A DNA stretch of 39,548 bases from Bacteroidales bacterium (GCA_017646685.1 JAGCLZ010000144.1:1-39548); one strand, 5' to 3'. Positions 32,241 to 39,548 are shown, numbered from the stretch's first letter. Translations and numbers: made by a program. The notes: a model not told the origin generated them from the sequence alone.

Positions 32241-32906
32241 ATGACAAACATAAAGTTCAATCCTTGGGTGGGAGAGCATTACCACCTTGGAATACAAGGC
32301 TACGACCACGAAGGCAAAATAATATTCGGTACCGAAAGCTATAGAGGGAAGAAGGTGTTGGTGCTTGGCGAAAGCCACTACTGTGCCAACCCCGAAACAG
32401 AAGCCGTGCCGGAGATAACCCGCAGCATTATTGCCGACATTATAAATCCTTCCGCTGAATGGGAGGCGTACAAGAACACTTACACCAAGTTTGCAAAATC
32501 GCTAGTGGGCTGTGTAGGCGACTTGGACAGCGAAACCAAAGCCAAGGCGTGGCACCACGTGGTGTTTTACAACTATGTGCAAGTGGCTATGAGCGGTGCC
32601 CGAGTGTCGCCTCGTTCCGAAGACTTTCGCAAATCCGAAACGGCATTCTTCGAAGTGTTGGAACGCTACACTCCCGATATTGTGATAGCATGGGGGCAAC
32701 GGCTGTACAACAATCTGCCGCAAGGCGGCAAGCAACTGCCCGACTTGACGATAGATAGCGGACGTTTTGCAGGCAACGCCACCGAGCTATGGAGCTACCA
32801 AGTGGCCGGCAAAAGCATTGCCGTTATGCCCATCACTCACCCTTCGGCAGCCTACAGCACAGAGTATATCAACGCCTTCTTTAGGCAGCTGATTAGAAAT
32901 ATATAA
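32241..32906 (+). CDS. Uracil-DNA-glycosylase-superfamily-like protein
   Basis: 221 residues. Features in order: KKVLVLGESHYC (about residues 35-46, in the place of the G-x-D-P-type motif of the superfamily), VVFYNYVQ (about 108-115), PDIVIAWGQRLYNNL (about 147-161) and a C-terminal M-P-I-T-H-P-S-A-A-Y-S, the place of the H-P-S motif. This order of motifs fits the uracil-DNA glycosylase fold, although similarity is to the fold pattern rather than to a named enzyme. Its diverged paralogue is encoded 0.8 kb upstream (30393-31430) and a zinc ribbon precedes it in the operon. A base-excision or nucleotide-processing role, perhaps in defence, is inferred. GC content is higher than in the genes that follow. 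Confidence 0.68.
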   Translation: MTNIKFNPWVGEHYHLGIQGYDHEGKIIFGTESYRGKKVLVLGESHYCANPETEAVPEITRSIIADIINPSAEWEAYKNTYTKFAKSLVGCVGDLDSETKAKAWHHVVFYNYVQVAMSGARVSPRSEDFRKSETAFFEVLERYTPDIVIAWGQRLYNNLPQGGKQLPDLTIDSGRFAGNATELWSYQVAGKSIAVMPITHPSAAYSTEYINAFFRQLIRNI

Positions 32907-32958
32907 CCATAAAATGGCAACCGACGACTGCTCTTCTCGATAAAAATGTACGTATTCT

Positions 32959-32988
32959 TTTGCAATAAAAGAAAAAAGCGTATATTTG
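32959..32988 (+). promoter_or_regulatory. Bacteroidota promoter of structured RNA B
   Basis: TTTG (32959-32962) and TATATTTG (32981-32988) are 18 bases apart. Start of transcription is expected near 32993. Confidence 0.7.
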
Positions 32989-32992
32989 CAGT

Positions 32993-33240
32993 GTTGTAGT
33001 ATTCTTGGGAATATCTACAATTTATTGAGAAAGTGATATTTGCTTTGTTTCTTGGCAGTGACCTCGACACTCACTAACGTGTAAATTCAGAAACAATGGG
33101 CAGATTTACTTGCTTGTACTGTATCGTATAGTTTCATTACGATAAGTTCAAGTGGAGCAGTCTGACGTTACCATTTCTGAATTTAAAGGGAGTCGAGGCC
33201 CTACTGCTGAGAGTGGTAAAATAAGGTGTTCCACTTTTTT
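32993..33240 (+). ncRNA. Structured non-coding RNA B (same family as RNA A at 4971-5259)
   Basis: Elements in order: a 5' hairpin TTGTAG/CTACAA with inner TATTC/GAATA; a closing stem pairing CAGT-ACCTCGAC (33056-33068) with GTCGAGG-CCTACTG (33192-33206); a small side hairpin ACAC/GTGT; an 11-base stem AAATTCAGAAA/TTTCTGAATTT; an apical hairpin TATCGTA/TACGATA (33122-33144). It ends with AGTGG/CCACT followed by six T. Blocks shared with RNA A in the same order: TATTGAGAAAG-ATATTTGCT (33023-33044), GTGACCTCGACA-CTCAC (33058-33074), TACGATAA (33138-33145), AGTGGAGCA (33151-33159) and GGGAGTCGAGGCCC (33188-33201). A MORN-WHH lipoprotein gene begins 69 bases after the T-run. Stand-alone RNA and leader RNA are both possible. 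Confidence 0.7.
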
Positions 33241-33309
33241 AATAAGACAACAAGGATTAGGTAGCAAAAGGGAAAATATAAAAATAAATTGGTTAATAAA
33301 CTTGTAGTT

Positions 33310-36147
33310 ATGAAGAAAATATACATTTATTTGTCTGTAACATTGTTTTTCATAATTAGTGCTTGTTCAAATATTTCCGATATATGGAAAGAATGTAATT
33401 GGGTGAACGACACCAACGGTATTAAGTTGTGGACTCCGATAAACGAAGATGCTACAACATATACATGGAAAGGACAATCATGGAACTCTTATGCCCATGG
33501 CAAAGGGACTATTACTATATACGATGCCAACAACAATATTATAAAACAAGATACAGCCACAGCATATTATGGTGCAATGTCGAAATGGCATATCAAAGAT
33601 GTTCCTAATGGAAAGTATGTTGGAGAAGTATATGAAAAGACAATGGATGGTTTTGGCATCCTTGTCAAAAAAGATAGTATATTTGTAGGACAATTTAAAA
33701 ATAGTATTCCCAATGGTCGTTTGGATTGGTATGTAAATAACAGACTATACTATACCGGAAACTGGGAAAATGGATCGTTCAATGGCGAAGGAACTTTATA
33801 TAAAGAAGATGGCACAGAAACCACCGGCATATGGAAAAATGGTGCTATTTATGAAAAAATGGTTGATATTACCACCGAAGTAGGACATTATTATGGATAT
33901 ATGGTTGATGGGAAACCATCACGAAGAGGGATTATGGAATATGCCGATAGTAGTGTTTATGACGGTGAATGGAAGAATGGCAAGTTTGATGGTGAAGGTA
34001 TTTTCAGTAATGAACAATATACTTATAGAGGGAGTTTCTTAAATAATTATCCACATGGAACTGGAAGTCTTTTATTCAAAGACTTTTCTTCTTATGTAGG
34101 AGAATGGAAAGATGGTATGCCAAATGGCAAAGGTGTCATGAATTTTCCGAATGGAGATAGTTATGATGGAGAATGGTTAAATAGTGAATTTGATGGAAAC
34201 GGAACATATTTCTATTCTTTTGGAGATATGTATTCTGGTGAATTTAGAAACGGTCTTCAGCATGGAGAAGGTATGTATACATGTAAAGATTTTTCTTATT
34301 CTGGGCATTGGGATGAAGGTTGGATGAACGATTTTGGAATAATAGAATATAAAAATGGAGATGTATACGAAGGTAATTTTGTTGAAAATCAAAAATATGG
34401 ATTTGGAACATATTCTTTTAATACAGGAAATGTTTATGAAGGAGAATTTGTTGATGACAGAATAAATGGACTGGGAACCTTCTATTTCTCAGATGGCAGT
34501 ATTTATGAAGGTGAGTTTGAAGATGGTAAAATTTATGGAGATGGAACATTTTATTGTGTAATTAACAATGATACAGTAGCAATAACTGCTTTTTGGGACG
34601 GAGAAGGTAATATACCTACTGAAGTTAGTATGCTTTTTTCAAATGGAGACTTATATGAAGGTCCCCTAAAAAATGGACAGCCAACACAAGATGGAGTTTG
34701 GAGCAATGTAAAAACAGGCAAAATAATGAATACCTTAGATGATGCTAATGAATGGTATAAATCTCATAAAGAAACTATTGATAAAGTTATAACATACACG
34801 AGTATTGCACTTACAGTAGTTGCACTTGGTACAGCAATTGTTGCAACAGGTGGTGCAGCCACACCAGCTGTAATTGGTCTTGTAGGTAAAGCTGCAGGAA
34901 TTGCAGGTGCTACAATAAATGTTGTTGATGCAGGTATGAGAATAGGTTCTGCCTCATTAGATGGCGACTATAGTACAGTAGGGAAAGAAGTTGGAACAAA
35001 CGTGGCTTATGCACTTGCTCCAACAGTAGTTAAAGGTGCAGTTAAAGGAGTAGGACTTGTAGGAAAAAAAGTTTTACGAACAAATATTGCAAGGAAAACG
35101 AAAACTTCACTTAGCGAAACTGCTCAAAAAATATCTCAAAGCAGGACATCTCAAATGGCAAAAAAAGGTGTGAAATCTATTGGTAAAAGTGTTAGCAATA
35201 GTGCAATTAAAATATCGAAGACAAAGCCATTTCAGAAAATTGTAACAGTAGCAAAGGATGGTTCAGGCAAACTTACCAAAACACTAAAAAATACTAGAGA
35301 TAAGGCTTTGAAAAAAATAAAAAATAGTAAAGCTAATCAGAAATTGGAAAAGAAAATAGCGAAGGAAATAGCAGATAATGATGCTAAAATATTATCGAAA
35401 TATGCAAGCAGACATAAGTTAAGCAAAGAAAAACAATCACTTCTTTTGAAAGAAATGAATGAGAATCTAGAGTTGGCCAATCTAATTCGTACAGATCCAG
35501 AGTTATATATAAAAAAATGGGTAAACATGAAAAAAGAAGTAGATTATAGCAAGGTTAAAATAATAAATGGCAAGAAGGTTTTGTATAGTGAATATGCTGG
35601 AAAATCATATAATTTTGAATTGCCACTTAATAAAAAACTAAACGATTTATATTCGAAAAACAATAAAGAAATTACAATAAATGGAGAAAAGACAAAGAAA
35701 TACATAGCAATTGACGGTGATGGAAAAACCAAAACTTTACTTACAGAAACTGATGAAATTTTGGTGGAAGAGTTAGAAAATGGTGCATTAAAAGTTCTTG
35801 AAGTGAGAGCAGGAAAAGGTCTAAAATATTATTCAAAGAAATATCCTAATGGTATTCCATATAATCAAGAGGGTTTTCCTGATTTTGTCAAAGCCGGAGC
35901 TTGTAAAAAAGATAAAGATGGAAATTTATTTGTAGTTGAAGCTCCAAAAGGATTTAAAGAACGTGCCGAAGATATAGCAAAAGCAACAAAGGTTGCTAAA
36001 GAAAAATATGGAGATAATTTTAACATGGATGGATACACTTGGCATCATCTTCCTGGCCCACCAGAGCAACTTGTTTTAGTTGATTACACTGTGCATAAAA
36101 TGGCTAAACATTCAGGAGGCATAAGTTTAAAGAATTCAATACAATAG
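33310..36147 (+). CDS. MORN-repeat lipoprotein with C-terminal WHH-type nuclease-like domain
   Basis: 945 residues from the ATG at 33310 (a TTG seven codons upstream is in frame). The signal peptide ends in the lipobox I-S-A-C (Cys 19). Residues about 145-460 contain a dozen MORN-like repeats of the type YDGEWKNGKFDGEGIF. A Gly/Ala/Val-rich hydrophobic stretch (about 493-582) resembles the membrane-interacting region before toxin domains of polymorphic toxins. A Lys-rich linker follows. The end has D-G-Y-T-W-H-H (W911, H912, H913), L-V-L-V-D-Y, H929 and H934-S-G-G, the pattern of WHH nucleases of the HNH/Endonuclease VII superfamily. I infer an interbacterial nuclease toxin. The C-terminal half is strongly AT-rich, suggesting transfer. 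Confidence 0.8.
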   Translation: MKKIYIYLSVTLFFIISACSNISDIWKECNWVNDTNGIKLWTPINEDATTYTWKGQSWNSYAHGKGTITIYDANNNIIKQDTATAYYGAMSKWHIKDVPNGKYVGEVYEKTMDGFGILVKKDSIFVGQFKNSIPNGRLDWYVNNRLYYTGNWENGSFNGEGTLYKEDGTETTGIWKNGAIYEKMVDITTEVGHYYGYMVDGKPSRRGIMEYADSSVYDGEWKNGKFDGEGIFSNEQYTYRGSFLNNYPHGTGSLLFKDFSSYVGEWKDGMPNGKGVMNFPNGDSYDGEWLNSEFDGNGTYFYSFGDMYSGEFRNGLQHGEGMYTCKDFSYSGHWDEGWMNDFGIIEYKNGDVYEGNFVENQKYGFGTYSFNTGNVYEGEFVDDRINGLGTFYFSDGSIYEGEFEDGKIYGDGTFYCVINNDTVAITAFWDGEGNIPTEVSMLFSNGDLYEGPLKNGQPTQDGVWSNVKTGKIMNTLDDANEWYKSHKETIDKVITYTSIALTVVALGTAIVATGGAATPAVIGLVGKAAGIAGATINVVDAGMRIGSASLDGDYSTVGKEVGTNVAYALAPTVVKGAVKGVGLVGKKVLRTNIARKTKTSLSETAQKISQSRTSQMAKKGVKSIGKSVSNSAIKISKTKPFQKIVTVAKDGSGKLTKTLKNTRDKALKKIKNSKANQKLEKKIAKEIADNDAKILSKYASRHKLSKEKQSLLLKEMNENLELANLIRTDPELYIKKWVNMKKEVDYSKVKIINGKKVLYSEYAGKSYNFELPLNKKLNDLYSKNNKEITINGEKTKKYIAIDGDGKTKTLLTETDEILVEELENGALKVLEVRAGKGLKYYSKKYPNGIPYNQEGFPDFVKAGACKKDKDGNLFVVEAPKGFKERAEDIAKATKVAKEKYGDNFNMDGYTWHHLPGPPEQLVLVDYTVHKMAKHSGGISLKNSIQ

Positions 36148-36166
36148 ATAAATAAAATAATATGTC

Positions 36167-36883
36167 ATGGAAGAACAAAGAAATAATCAAACAAATTTAG
36201 AGACAAAAAATGCAGAAGTGTCTCAAGCAAAGGTTGAAAATACAGAAGAACAAGAAAAAAAGAAGAAAAAGAGAAAAATGATTTGTTGCATCATTGCGGC
36301 CTCGTTATTACTTATAGGTGGAGGTGTATGTTTTTACATCAATTACACCAAAAACTTACAAGGATATGGTGGTGTAGGTGCAATTAACGACTCTATGGCT
36401 GTATCGTTGGAACGACCAATTGATATTGTGGCAATGCTAAGCGGTTGCAAACCCATAGGCGGAACTATGGCAGGCGAAGTTATTGAAGATATAGCATCTT
36501 TGAAAGCTGCATTTGAAGCTAATAAAAATGCTTTATTGGCTTCGGGCGACAGCGTTATTGTCATACCAACAATCGGAATTAAGTTCGATATTGCCTCAAC
36601 AACTCCGCTATCAGCAGAAATGGTTAAAGAATATGCCAGCTACTTTATGCAAACAGATCAATCTGCAACCATTTTGGTAGAAGGCTACGCTTGTAACATT
36701 GGAGATGAGCAAAGCAACATGGAATTGTCTCGAAATAGAGCAAGTACAGTAAAGCAAATGCTTATGGAATGTGGTATTCCCGAAACAAGTATTGAAGTAC
36801 AATGGTATGGCGAATCAAAATTCAATACACTTGGATATCAAAACTTAGAAGAACATCGCCGTGTAAACATTTCAATAAAATAG
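36167..36883 (+). CDS. Inner-membrane-anchored OmpA-domain protein
   Basis: 238 residues. Residues 1-37 are charged and cytoplasmic, ending in a K/R-rich run. A single transmembrane helix (about 38-60, CCIIAASLLLIGGGVCFYI) follows. The C-terminal domain (about 120-238) is OmpA-like peptidoglycan-binding: ILVEGYACNIGDEQSNMELS, then RNRASTVKQMLMECGI, then a final RRVNISI strand. It starts 19 bases after the MORN-WHH gene, so it is co-transcribed. It may link the lipoprotein's export or immunity to the cell wall; that role is inferred. A hairpin with a weak T-run follows. Confidence 0.82.
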   Translation: MEEQRNNQTNLETKNAEVSQAKVENTEEQEKKKKKRKMICCIIAASLLLIGGGVCFYINYTKNLQGYGGVGAINDSMAVSLERPIDIVAMLSGCKPIGGTMAGEVIEDIASLKAAFEANKNALLASGDSVIVIPTIGIKFDIASTTPLSAEMVKEYASYFMQTDQSATILVEGYACNIGDEQSNMELSRNRASTVKQMLMECGIPETSIEVQWYGESKFNTLGYQNLEEHRRVNISIK

Positions 36884-36903
36884 CATTACAAACGTAATGA
36901 ATA

Positions 36904-36950
36904 AATATCCTTATTAAGCTACAACAAACTTAATAAGGATATTATTTTAT
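36904..36950 (+). terminator. Hairpin terminator after the OmpA-domain gene
   Basis: Perfect 15-base arms AATATCCTTATTAAG (36904-36918) and CTTAATAAGGATATT (36929-36943), 10-base loop, followed by ATTTTAT. Termination may be partial. Confidence 0.7.
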
Positions 36951-36969
36951 AAATAAAACATGATTAAAA

Positions 36970-38274
36970 ATGAGTAAAATGGACCTTTCAGGAAAATTAT
37001 CGTTATATGACTTTCTTACAATGCTAGTATGTGGGTTTATGATACTTGCATTGTTTGTACCACTACCAAGTGAAGAGCATCAATGGATAATAGTTATAAT
37101 ATTCTCATATTTAACAGGTTTAATTTATCATAGAATATTAGAATATATAAGAGCCAAAATATGTGAGTGTAAGTGTAAATATTTTTGTGCCAAAAAGAGC
37201 AATCAAATAGAAACTAATAGTGCGAACATCAAAGAAAACACTAAAAAATGTTCGTTTTTTAGCATAAAAAAATTGTGTCTTATATTCAAAACTATATTTT
37301 GTTCAAATTACAATCGTGCAATATTTAACGCATTCAAAGAAGTATATAGAAAGAAAAACAGGGTGATAAAAGATAAATATTATAAGGCCTATTATTCTAT
37401 TATGGATAAACCTTGCTACTCCAATATTAAATTATTAGAGGCACAAGAAGCTTTCCTTAGAAATATCACATGGATAGTTGTTGCGTACGTGGTTGCTATT
37501 TTGATATATAATTGCTGTAACTATTGCAATTGTTGCACAGGTGAAAAATACTTATTACCTTTTTTAATCAATTGGTTTAATTGGCCATGCCTTATTATTG
37601 TTGTTATTGTTATCCTTTTTGCTCGATATCGAACACAGATGAGTATATATAAGTTGGTTTGGGAAGGATATAAATACACACGTAATAACAAAAACAACAC
37701 AAATAATATGAATAATAATACATGCAATAACAAATGTAATATCTATAAGATAGGCAATGCCAATGGCACAGGTAACACATACAATATAGGTAATACATAT
37801 AACATGAGTAATCCTTGTGGCGCAGGAGGTAACACATATAAAATAGGTAATACATATAAAAACCTTAGCAACAATTACACATGTTGCCCCAATAATATAG
37901 GTGGTTGTAATAGTACAAGTAACCCAAATAACAAGGATAGTTCCGACAATAAGAATAATCCCGACAGCAAGGATAATCTCGACAACAAGGATAATCCCGA
38001 TAATAAGAATAATCCCGATAACAAGGATAATCCCGATAACAAGGATAATCTCGACAACAAGGATAATCTCGACAATAAGGATAATCTCGACAATAAGAAT
38101 AATCTCGACAATAAGAATAATCTCGACAATAAGAATAATCTCGACAATAAGAATAATCTCGACAATAAGGATAATCCCGACAATAAGAATAATCTCGATA
38201 CATCTAATACTGATAAAAATGATACAGTTGATATGAATAATATAGGTGATAAAAAAGATACGCATGATAAATAA
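36970..38274 (+). CDS. Multi-pass membrane protein with Asn-rich tail of hexapeptide repeats
   Basis: 434 residues. Four transmembrane helices are predicted: about 10-32 (LYDFLTMLVCGFMILALFV), 38-58, 168-188 and 196-217, with a cysteine- and lysine-rich soluble loop between the second and third. After residue 225 the protein is Asn/Thr-rich (NTYNIGN, NTYKIGN words). Residues about 319-408 are 15 copies of the hexapeptide [PL]-D-N-K-[DN]-N. The tail is hydrophilic and probably disordered. I do not recognise the family. It precedes the 133-residue ORF by 6 bases, suggesting translational coupling, and follows the toxin-OmpA pair across a possible partial terminator. Confidence 0.78.
   Translation: MSKMDLSGKLSLYDFLTMLVCGFMILALFVPLPSEEHQWIIVIIFSYLTGLIYHRILEYIRAKICECKCKYFCAKKSNQIETNSANIKENTKKCSFFSIKKLCLIFKTIFCSNYNRAIFNAFKEVYRKKNRVIKDKYYKAYYSIMDKPCYSNIKLLEAQEAFLRNITWIVVAYVVAILIYNCCNYCNCCTGEKYLLPFLINWFNWPCLIIVVIVILFARYRTQMSIYKLVWEGYKYTRNNKNNTNNMNNNTCNNKCNIYKIGNANGTGNTYNIGNTYNMSNPCGAGGNTYKIGNTYKNLSNNYTCCPNNIGGCNSTSNPNNKDSSDNKNNPDSKDNLDNKDNPDNKNNPDNKDNPDNKDNLDNKDNLDNKDNLDNKNNLDNKNNLDNKNNLDNKNNLDNKDNPDNKNNLDTSNTDKNDTVDMNNIGDKKDTHDK
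37924..38193 (+). repeat. Fifteen tandem 18-base coding repeats
   Basis: Units of the type CTCGACAATAAGAATAAT, varying mainly at the first codon (CCC/CTC) and the fifth (GAT/AAT). The period of 18 keeps the frame, so changes in copy number would alter only tail length. The repeat has no stop in several frames, producing long antisense ORFs that are not genes. Confidence 0.9.
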
Positions 38275-38280
38275 TAAACC

Positions 38281-38682
38281 ATGAAACTAACTATAACATA
38301 TAAAGAAATAACTACAACGCTAAAAGATAACGCAAAAGTCAGCTTGTTACTAAGCAAATACGATGAGAGATCATTGAAAGTTGTTTATGCGGCAGGCATT
38401 CCTTTTGTGCCGGATATAGATATCGTGCTTACGGTAGTGGGTGTTTATCCAAACAAACTAGAGCTTGCATACAGCTGTGGCCCACTGGTGGGAAAGGCAG
38501 TAGAGAAACTTTTGCCAAAGGTAACAGAGCGTTTGCCCAAAGGTGTGCTAAACATAAACGGCAAAAATATAATGCTAAATTTGGCAGAATTAGAGCAGTT
38601 AGAAAAGGTGCTTAAATTCCTTTCCTTATACAATATAGTGGTAAATGATAATGCTATTGAAGTCCTATTGGAAGTAAAATAG
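38281..38682 (+). CDS. 133-residue protein of unknown function
   Basis: No signal peptide and no transmembrane helix of convincing length, so probably cytoplasmic. The protein is compact and alternates beta strands (MKLTITYKEITTTL, DIVLTVVGVYPNKLELAYSC) with a helix (GPLVGKAVEKLLPKVTERL), another strand pair and a final helix-strand. It is the last gene of the cluster and 6 bases after the membrane protein. Its size and place would suit an immunity protein for the upstream nuclease-like toxin, but the toxin lies two genes away and no immunity family is recognised. GC content is higher than in the three genes before it. Confidence 0.72.
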   Translation: MKLTITYKEITTTLKDNAKVSLLLSKYDERSLKVVYAAGIPFVPDIDIVLTVVGVYPNKLELAYSCGPLVGKAVEKLLPKVTERLPKGVLNINGKNIMLNLAELEQLEKVLKFLSLYNIVVNDNAIEVLLEVK

Positions 38683-38751
38683 TAGTTCATTTACGAGAAA
38701 GGGTTTTTATATACACTACTCTTTCTTTTCCTGGTCATGCGGTTTAGGTAT

Positions 38752-38830
38752 CAAAAGTGCCATAGTTACGGGGCGTAACTATGGCACTTTTGTGTCGTAA
38801 ACCACGGGGTTATGCAGGCAAACTGTGGGA
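38752..38830. repeat. Dispersed hairpin repeat, copy B
   Basis: Perfect 19-base arms CAAAAGTGCCATAGTTACG (38752-38770) and its complement (38774-38792) around a GGG loop, followed by TAAACCACGGGGTTATG as in copy A (4753-4831). It marks the right edge of the accessory cluster. The rest of 38683-39030 shows only a weak AGAAAG/CTTTCT hairpin just after the 133-residue ORF. Confidence 0.78.
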
Positions 38831-39023
38831 GTTTATAAATGGTATGCCGGCAGGCTGTTTCCTCCAATCATTAATCTATAAACCCAAAGGTATTCCCAAA
38901 ATATAATTAAGGACATCAATATTCAATATTGTTGCACACATCGAAGAACCTAACAATATAGTGAAAATATAATATACAATACCGCTATACGATAACACAT
39001 TATATTTAACCGGAAACTTATAT

Positions 39024-39059
39024 AAAAAGAAAAGGAGAAGTATTTTTCAATACCTCTCC
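39024..39059 (-). terminator. Intrinsic terminator after tRNA-Gln and nqrF
   Basis: On the minus strand, GGAGAGGTATT and AATACTTCTCC pair around a GAAA loop and are followed by TTTTCTTTTT. Confidence 0.85.
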
Positions 39060-39070
39060 CCTGTTATTTG

Positions 39071-39141
39071 TTGTCCCGGAAGGATTCGAACCCTCACTAA
39101 CAGAGCCAGAATCTGGTGTGCTACCATTACACAACGGGACA
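39071..39141 (-). tRNA. tRNA-Gln, anticodon CUG
   Basis: The minus strand gives acceptor TGTCCCG/CGGGACA with discriminator A, a short D-arm (GTG/CAC with TAATGGTAG), an anticodon arm with loop TTCTGGC (anticodon CTG after U33), and a T-arm GAGGG-TTCGAAT-CCTTC. The genomic CCA is not complete. The 27-43 pair is a C-U mismatch; otherwise the cloverleaf is regular. It lies 25 bases downstream of nqrF and upstream of a strong terminator, so it may be processed from the nqr transcript. Confidence 0.92.
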
Positions 39142-39166
39142 ATCAACTAACTATCATTAGGAATTA

Positions 39167-39548
39167 TCAACCACCGAAGTCATCGAACATGATACTTTCC
39201 TTGGCCACTCCTAAACTGTCAAGCATATTCACAACAGCCTTTGACATTGGTCCGGGACCACACATGTAGTATTCAATTTCTTCCGGTTCCGGATGGTTCT
39301 TCAAATAAGTTTCATACATCACATTATGAACAAAACCTGCGGTATATTTCACACCTGCTTCATCAGCCTTAGGATCCGGACGGTCCAAAGCTAAGTGGAA
39401 ATTAAAGTTCGGGAAGTCTTTTTCCAATTGCAAGAAGTCTTGTAAATAGAACACTTCGTTAAGAGCACGTGCACCATAGAAGTAATCCATCTTACGATCT
39501 GTAGTATGCAAAGTTTTTGTCATGTGCATTATTTGAGCACGCAACGGA
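39167..39548 (-). CDS. nqrF: Na+-translocating NADH:quinone reductase subunit F, C-terminal part
   Basis: The last 126 codons or so; the gene continues beyond the right edge. The visible part is the end of the NADH-binding domain of the ferredoxin-NADP reductase fold: DYFYGARALNEVFYLQDFLQ, then LALDRPDPKADEAGVKYTAGFV and the C-terminal EYYMCGPGPMSKAVVNMLDS, ending DDFGG. NqrF accepts electrons from NADH through FAD and a 2Fe-2S centre and feeds the sodium-pumping Nqr complex. As the last gene of nqrABCDEF it is followed here by tRNA-Gln. Confidence 0.93.
   Translation of the reverse strand, partial: PLRAQIMHMTKTLHTTDRKMDYFYGARALNEVFYLQDFLQLEKDFPNFNFHLALDRPDPKADEAGVKYTAGFVHNVMYETYLKNHPEPEEIEYYMCGPGPMSKAVVNMLDSLGVAKESIMFDDFGG

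Noticed and set aside
37564..38357. Long antisense ORFs across the hexapeptide repeat (Ile/Val-, Tyr/Arg- and Leu/Ser-rich translations)
   Set aside because: They are open only because the 18-base repeat contains no stop in those frames. They have no ribosome-binding sites or promoters and the sense frame encodes a convincing membrane protein.
38752..39141. tRNA-Gln as an integration site for the accessory cluster
   Set aside because: No integrase gene and no duplicated tRNA 3' end were found within the window. Only the hairpin repeat marks the boundary.

Overview
The window reads as chromosome of an anaerobic or microaerophilic Bacteroidota, most likely order Bacteroidales. The evidence is: promoters of the Bacteroidota type (TAnnTTTG, sometimes with TTTG about 19 bases upstream); a protein with a type B type IX secretion (T9SS) sorting domain; BspA-like leucine-rich repeat proteins; a Na+-translocating NADH:quinone reductase (NqrF); a 2-oxoacid:ferredoxin oxidoreductase; and SufC/SufD. 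Family and genus cannot be fixed from the sequence alone.

Layout. 1-354: 5' end of a 2-oxoacid:ferredoxin oxidoreductase alpha subunit and its ferredoxin subunit (minus strand). 355-1066: a palindrome-rich dispersed repeat. 1067-4465: a T9SS cargo protein and murF (plus). 4466-5357: a dispersed hairpin repeat, then a structured RNA with its own promoter and T-run. 5358-6752: a BspA-like LRR protein. 6753-7519: a tandem array of 22-base palindromic units and three hairpins. 7520-12040: rlpA-like, kdsC, hldD, a deacetylase-like gene and phoH (minus; envelope and LPS core functions). 12600-14017: thyA and a convergent, overlapping HAD hydrolase. 14031-19923: sufD, sufC, an S9 peptidase lipoprotein, then rplI-rpsR-rpsF (all minus). 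20195-21519: two exported proteins of unknown function. 21621-21886: a second 22-base palindrome array inside a large inverted repeat. 22188-26768: a 1526-residue exported protein. 26965-27564: an ECF sigma factor.

28010-38690 is the accessory part: a very regular cytoplasmic LRR protein; a three-gene operon of small proteins headed by a YkvA/DUF1232 protein; two paralogues resembling the uracil-DNA glycosylase fold, one flanked by a 20-base inverted repeat and one in an operon with a 51-residue zinc ribbon; a second copy of the structured RNA; and a four-gene cluster. That cluster encodes a MORN-repeat lipoprotein with a WHH-type (HNH/Endo VII) nuclease-like C-terminus, an inner-membrane OmpA-domain protein, a membrane protein ending in 15 hexapeptide repeats, and a 133-residue unknown. 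The window closes with another copy of the dispersed hairpin, tRNA-Gln(CUG) and the 3' end of nqrF.

The most interesting observation is that the RNAs at about 4971-5259 and 32993-33240 are homologous. They share at least four sequence blocks in the same order, a conserved apical hairpin, a promoter and a T-run end, and each lies just upstream of an unrelated accessory gene for a repeat protein (BspA-like LRR; MORN-WHH lipoprotein). Second are the two palindrome arrays, which have the same 22-base period and a similar inverted-flank layout but different sequences.
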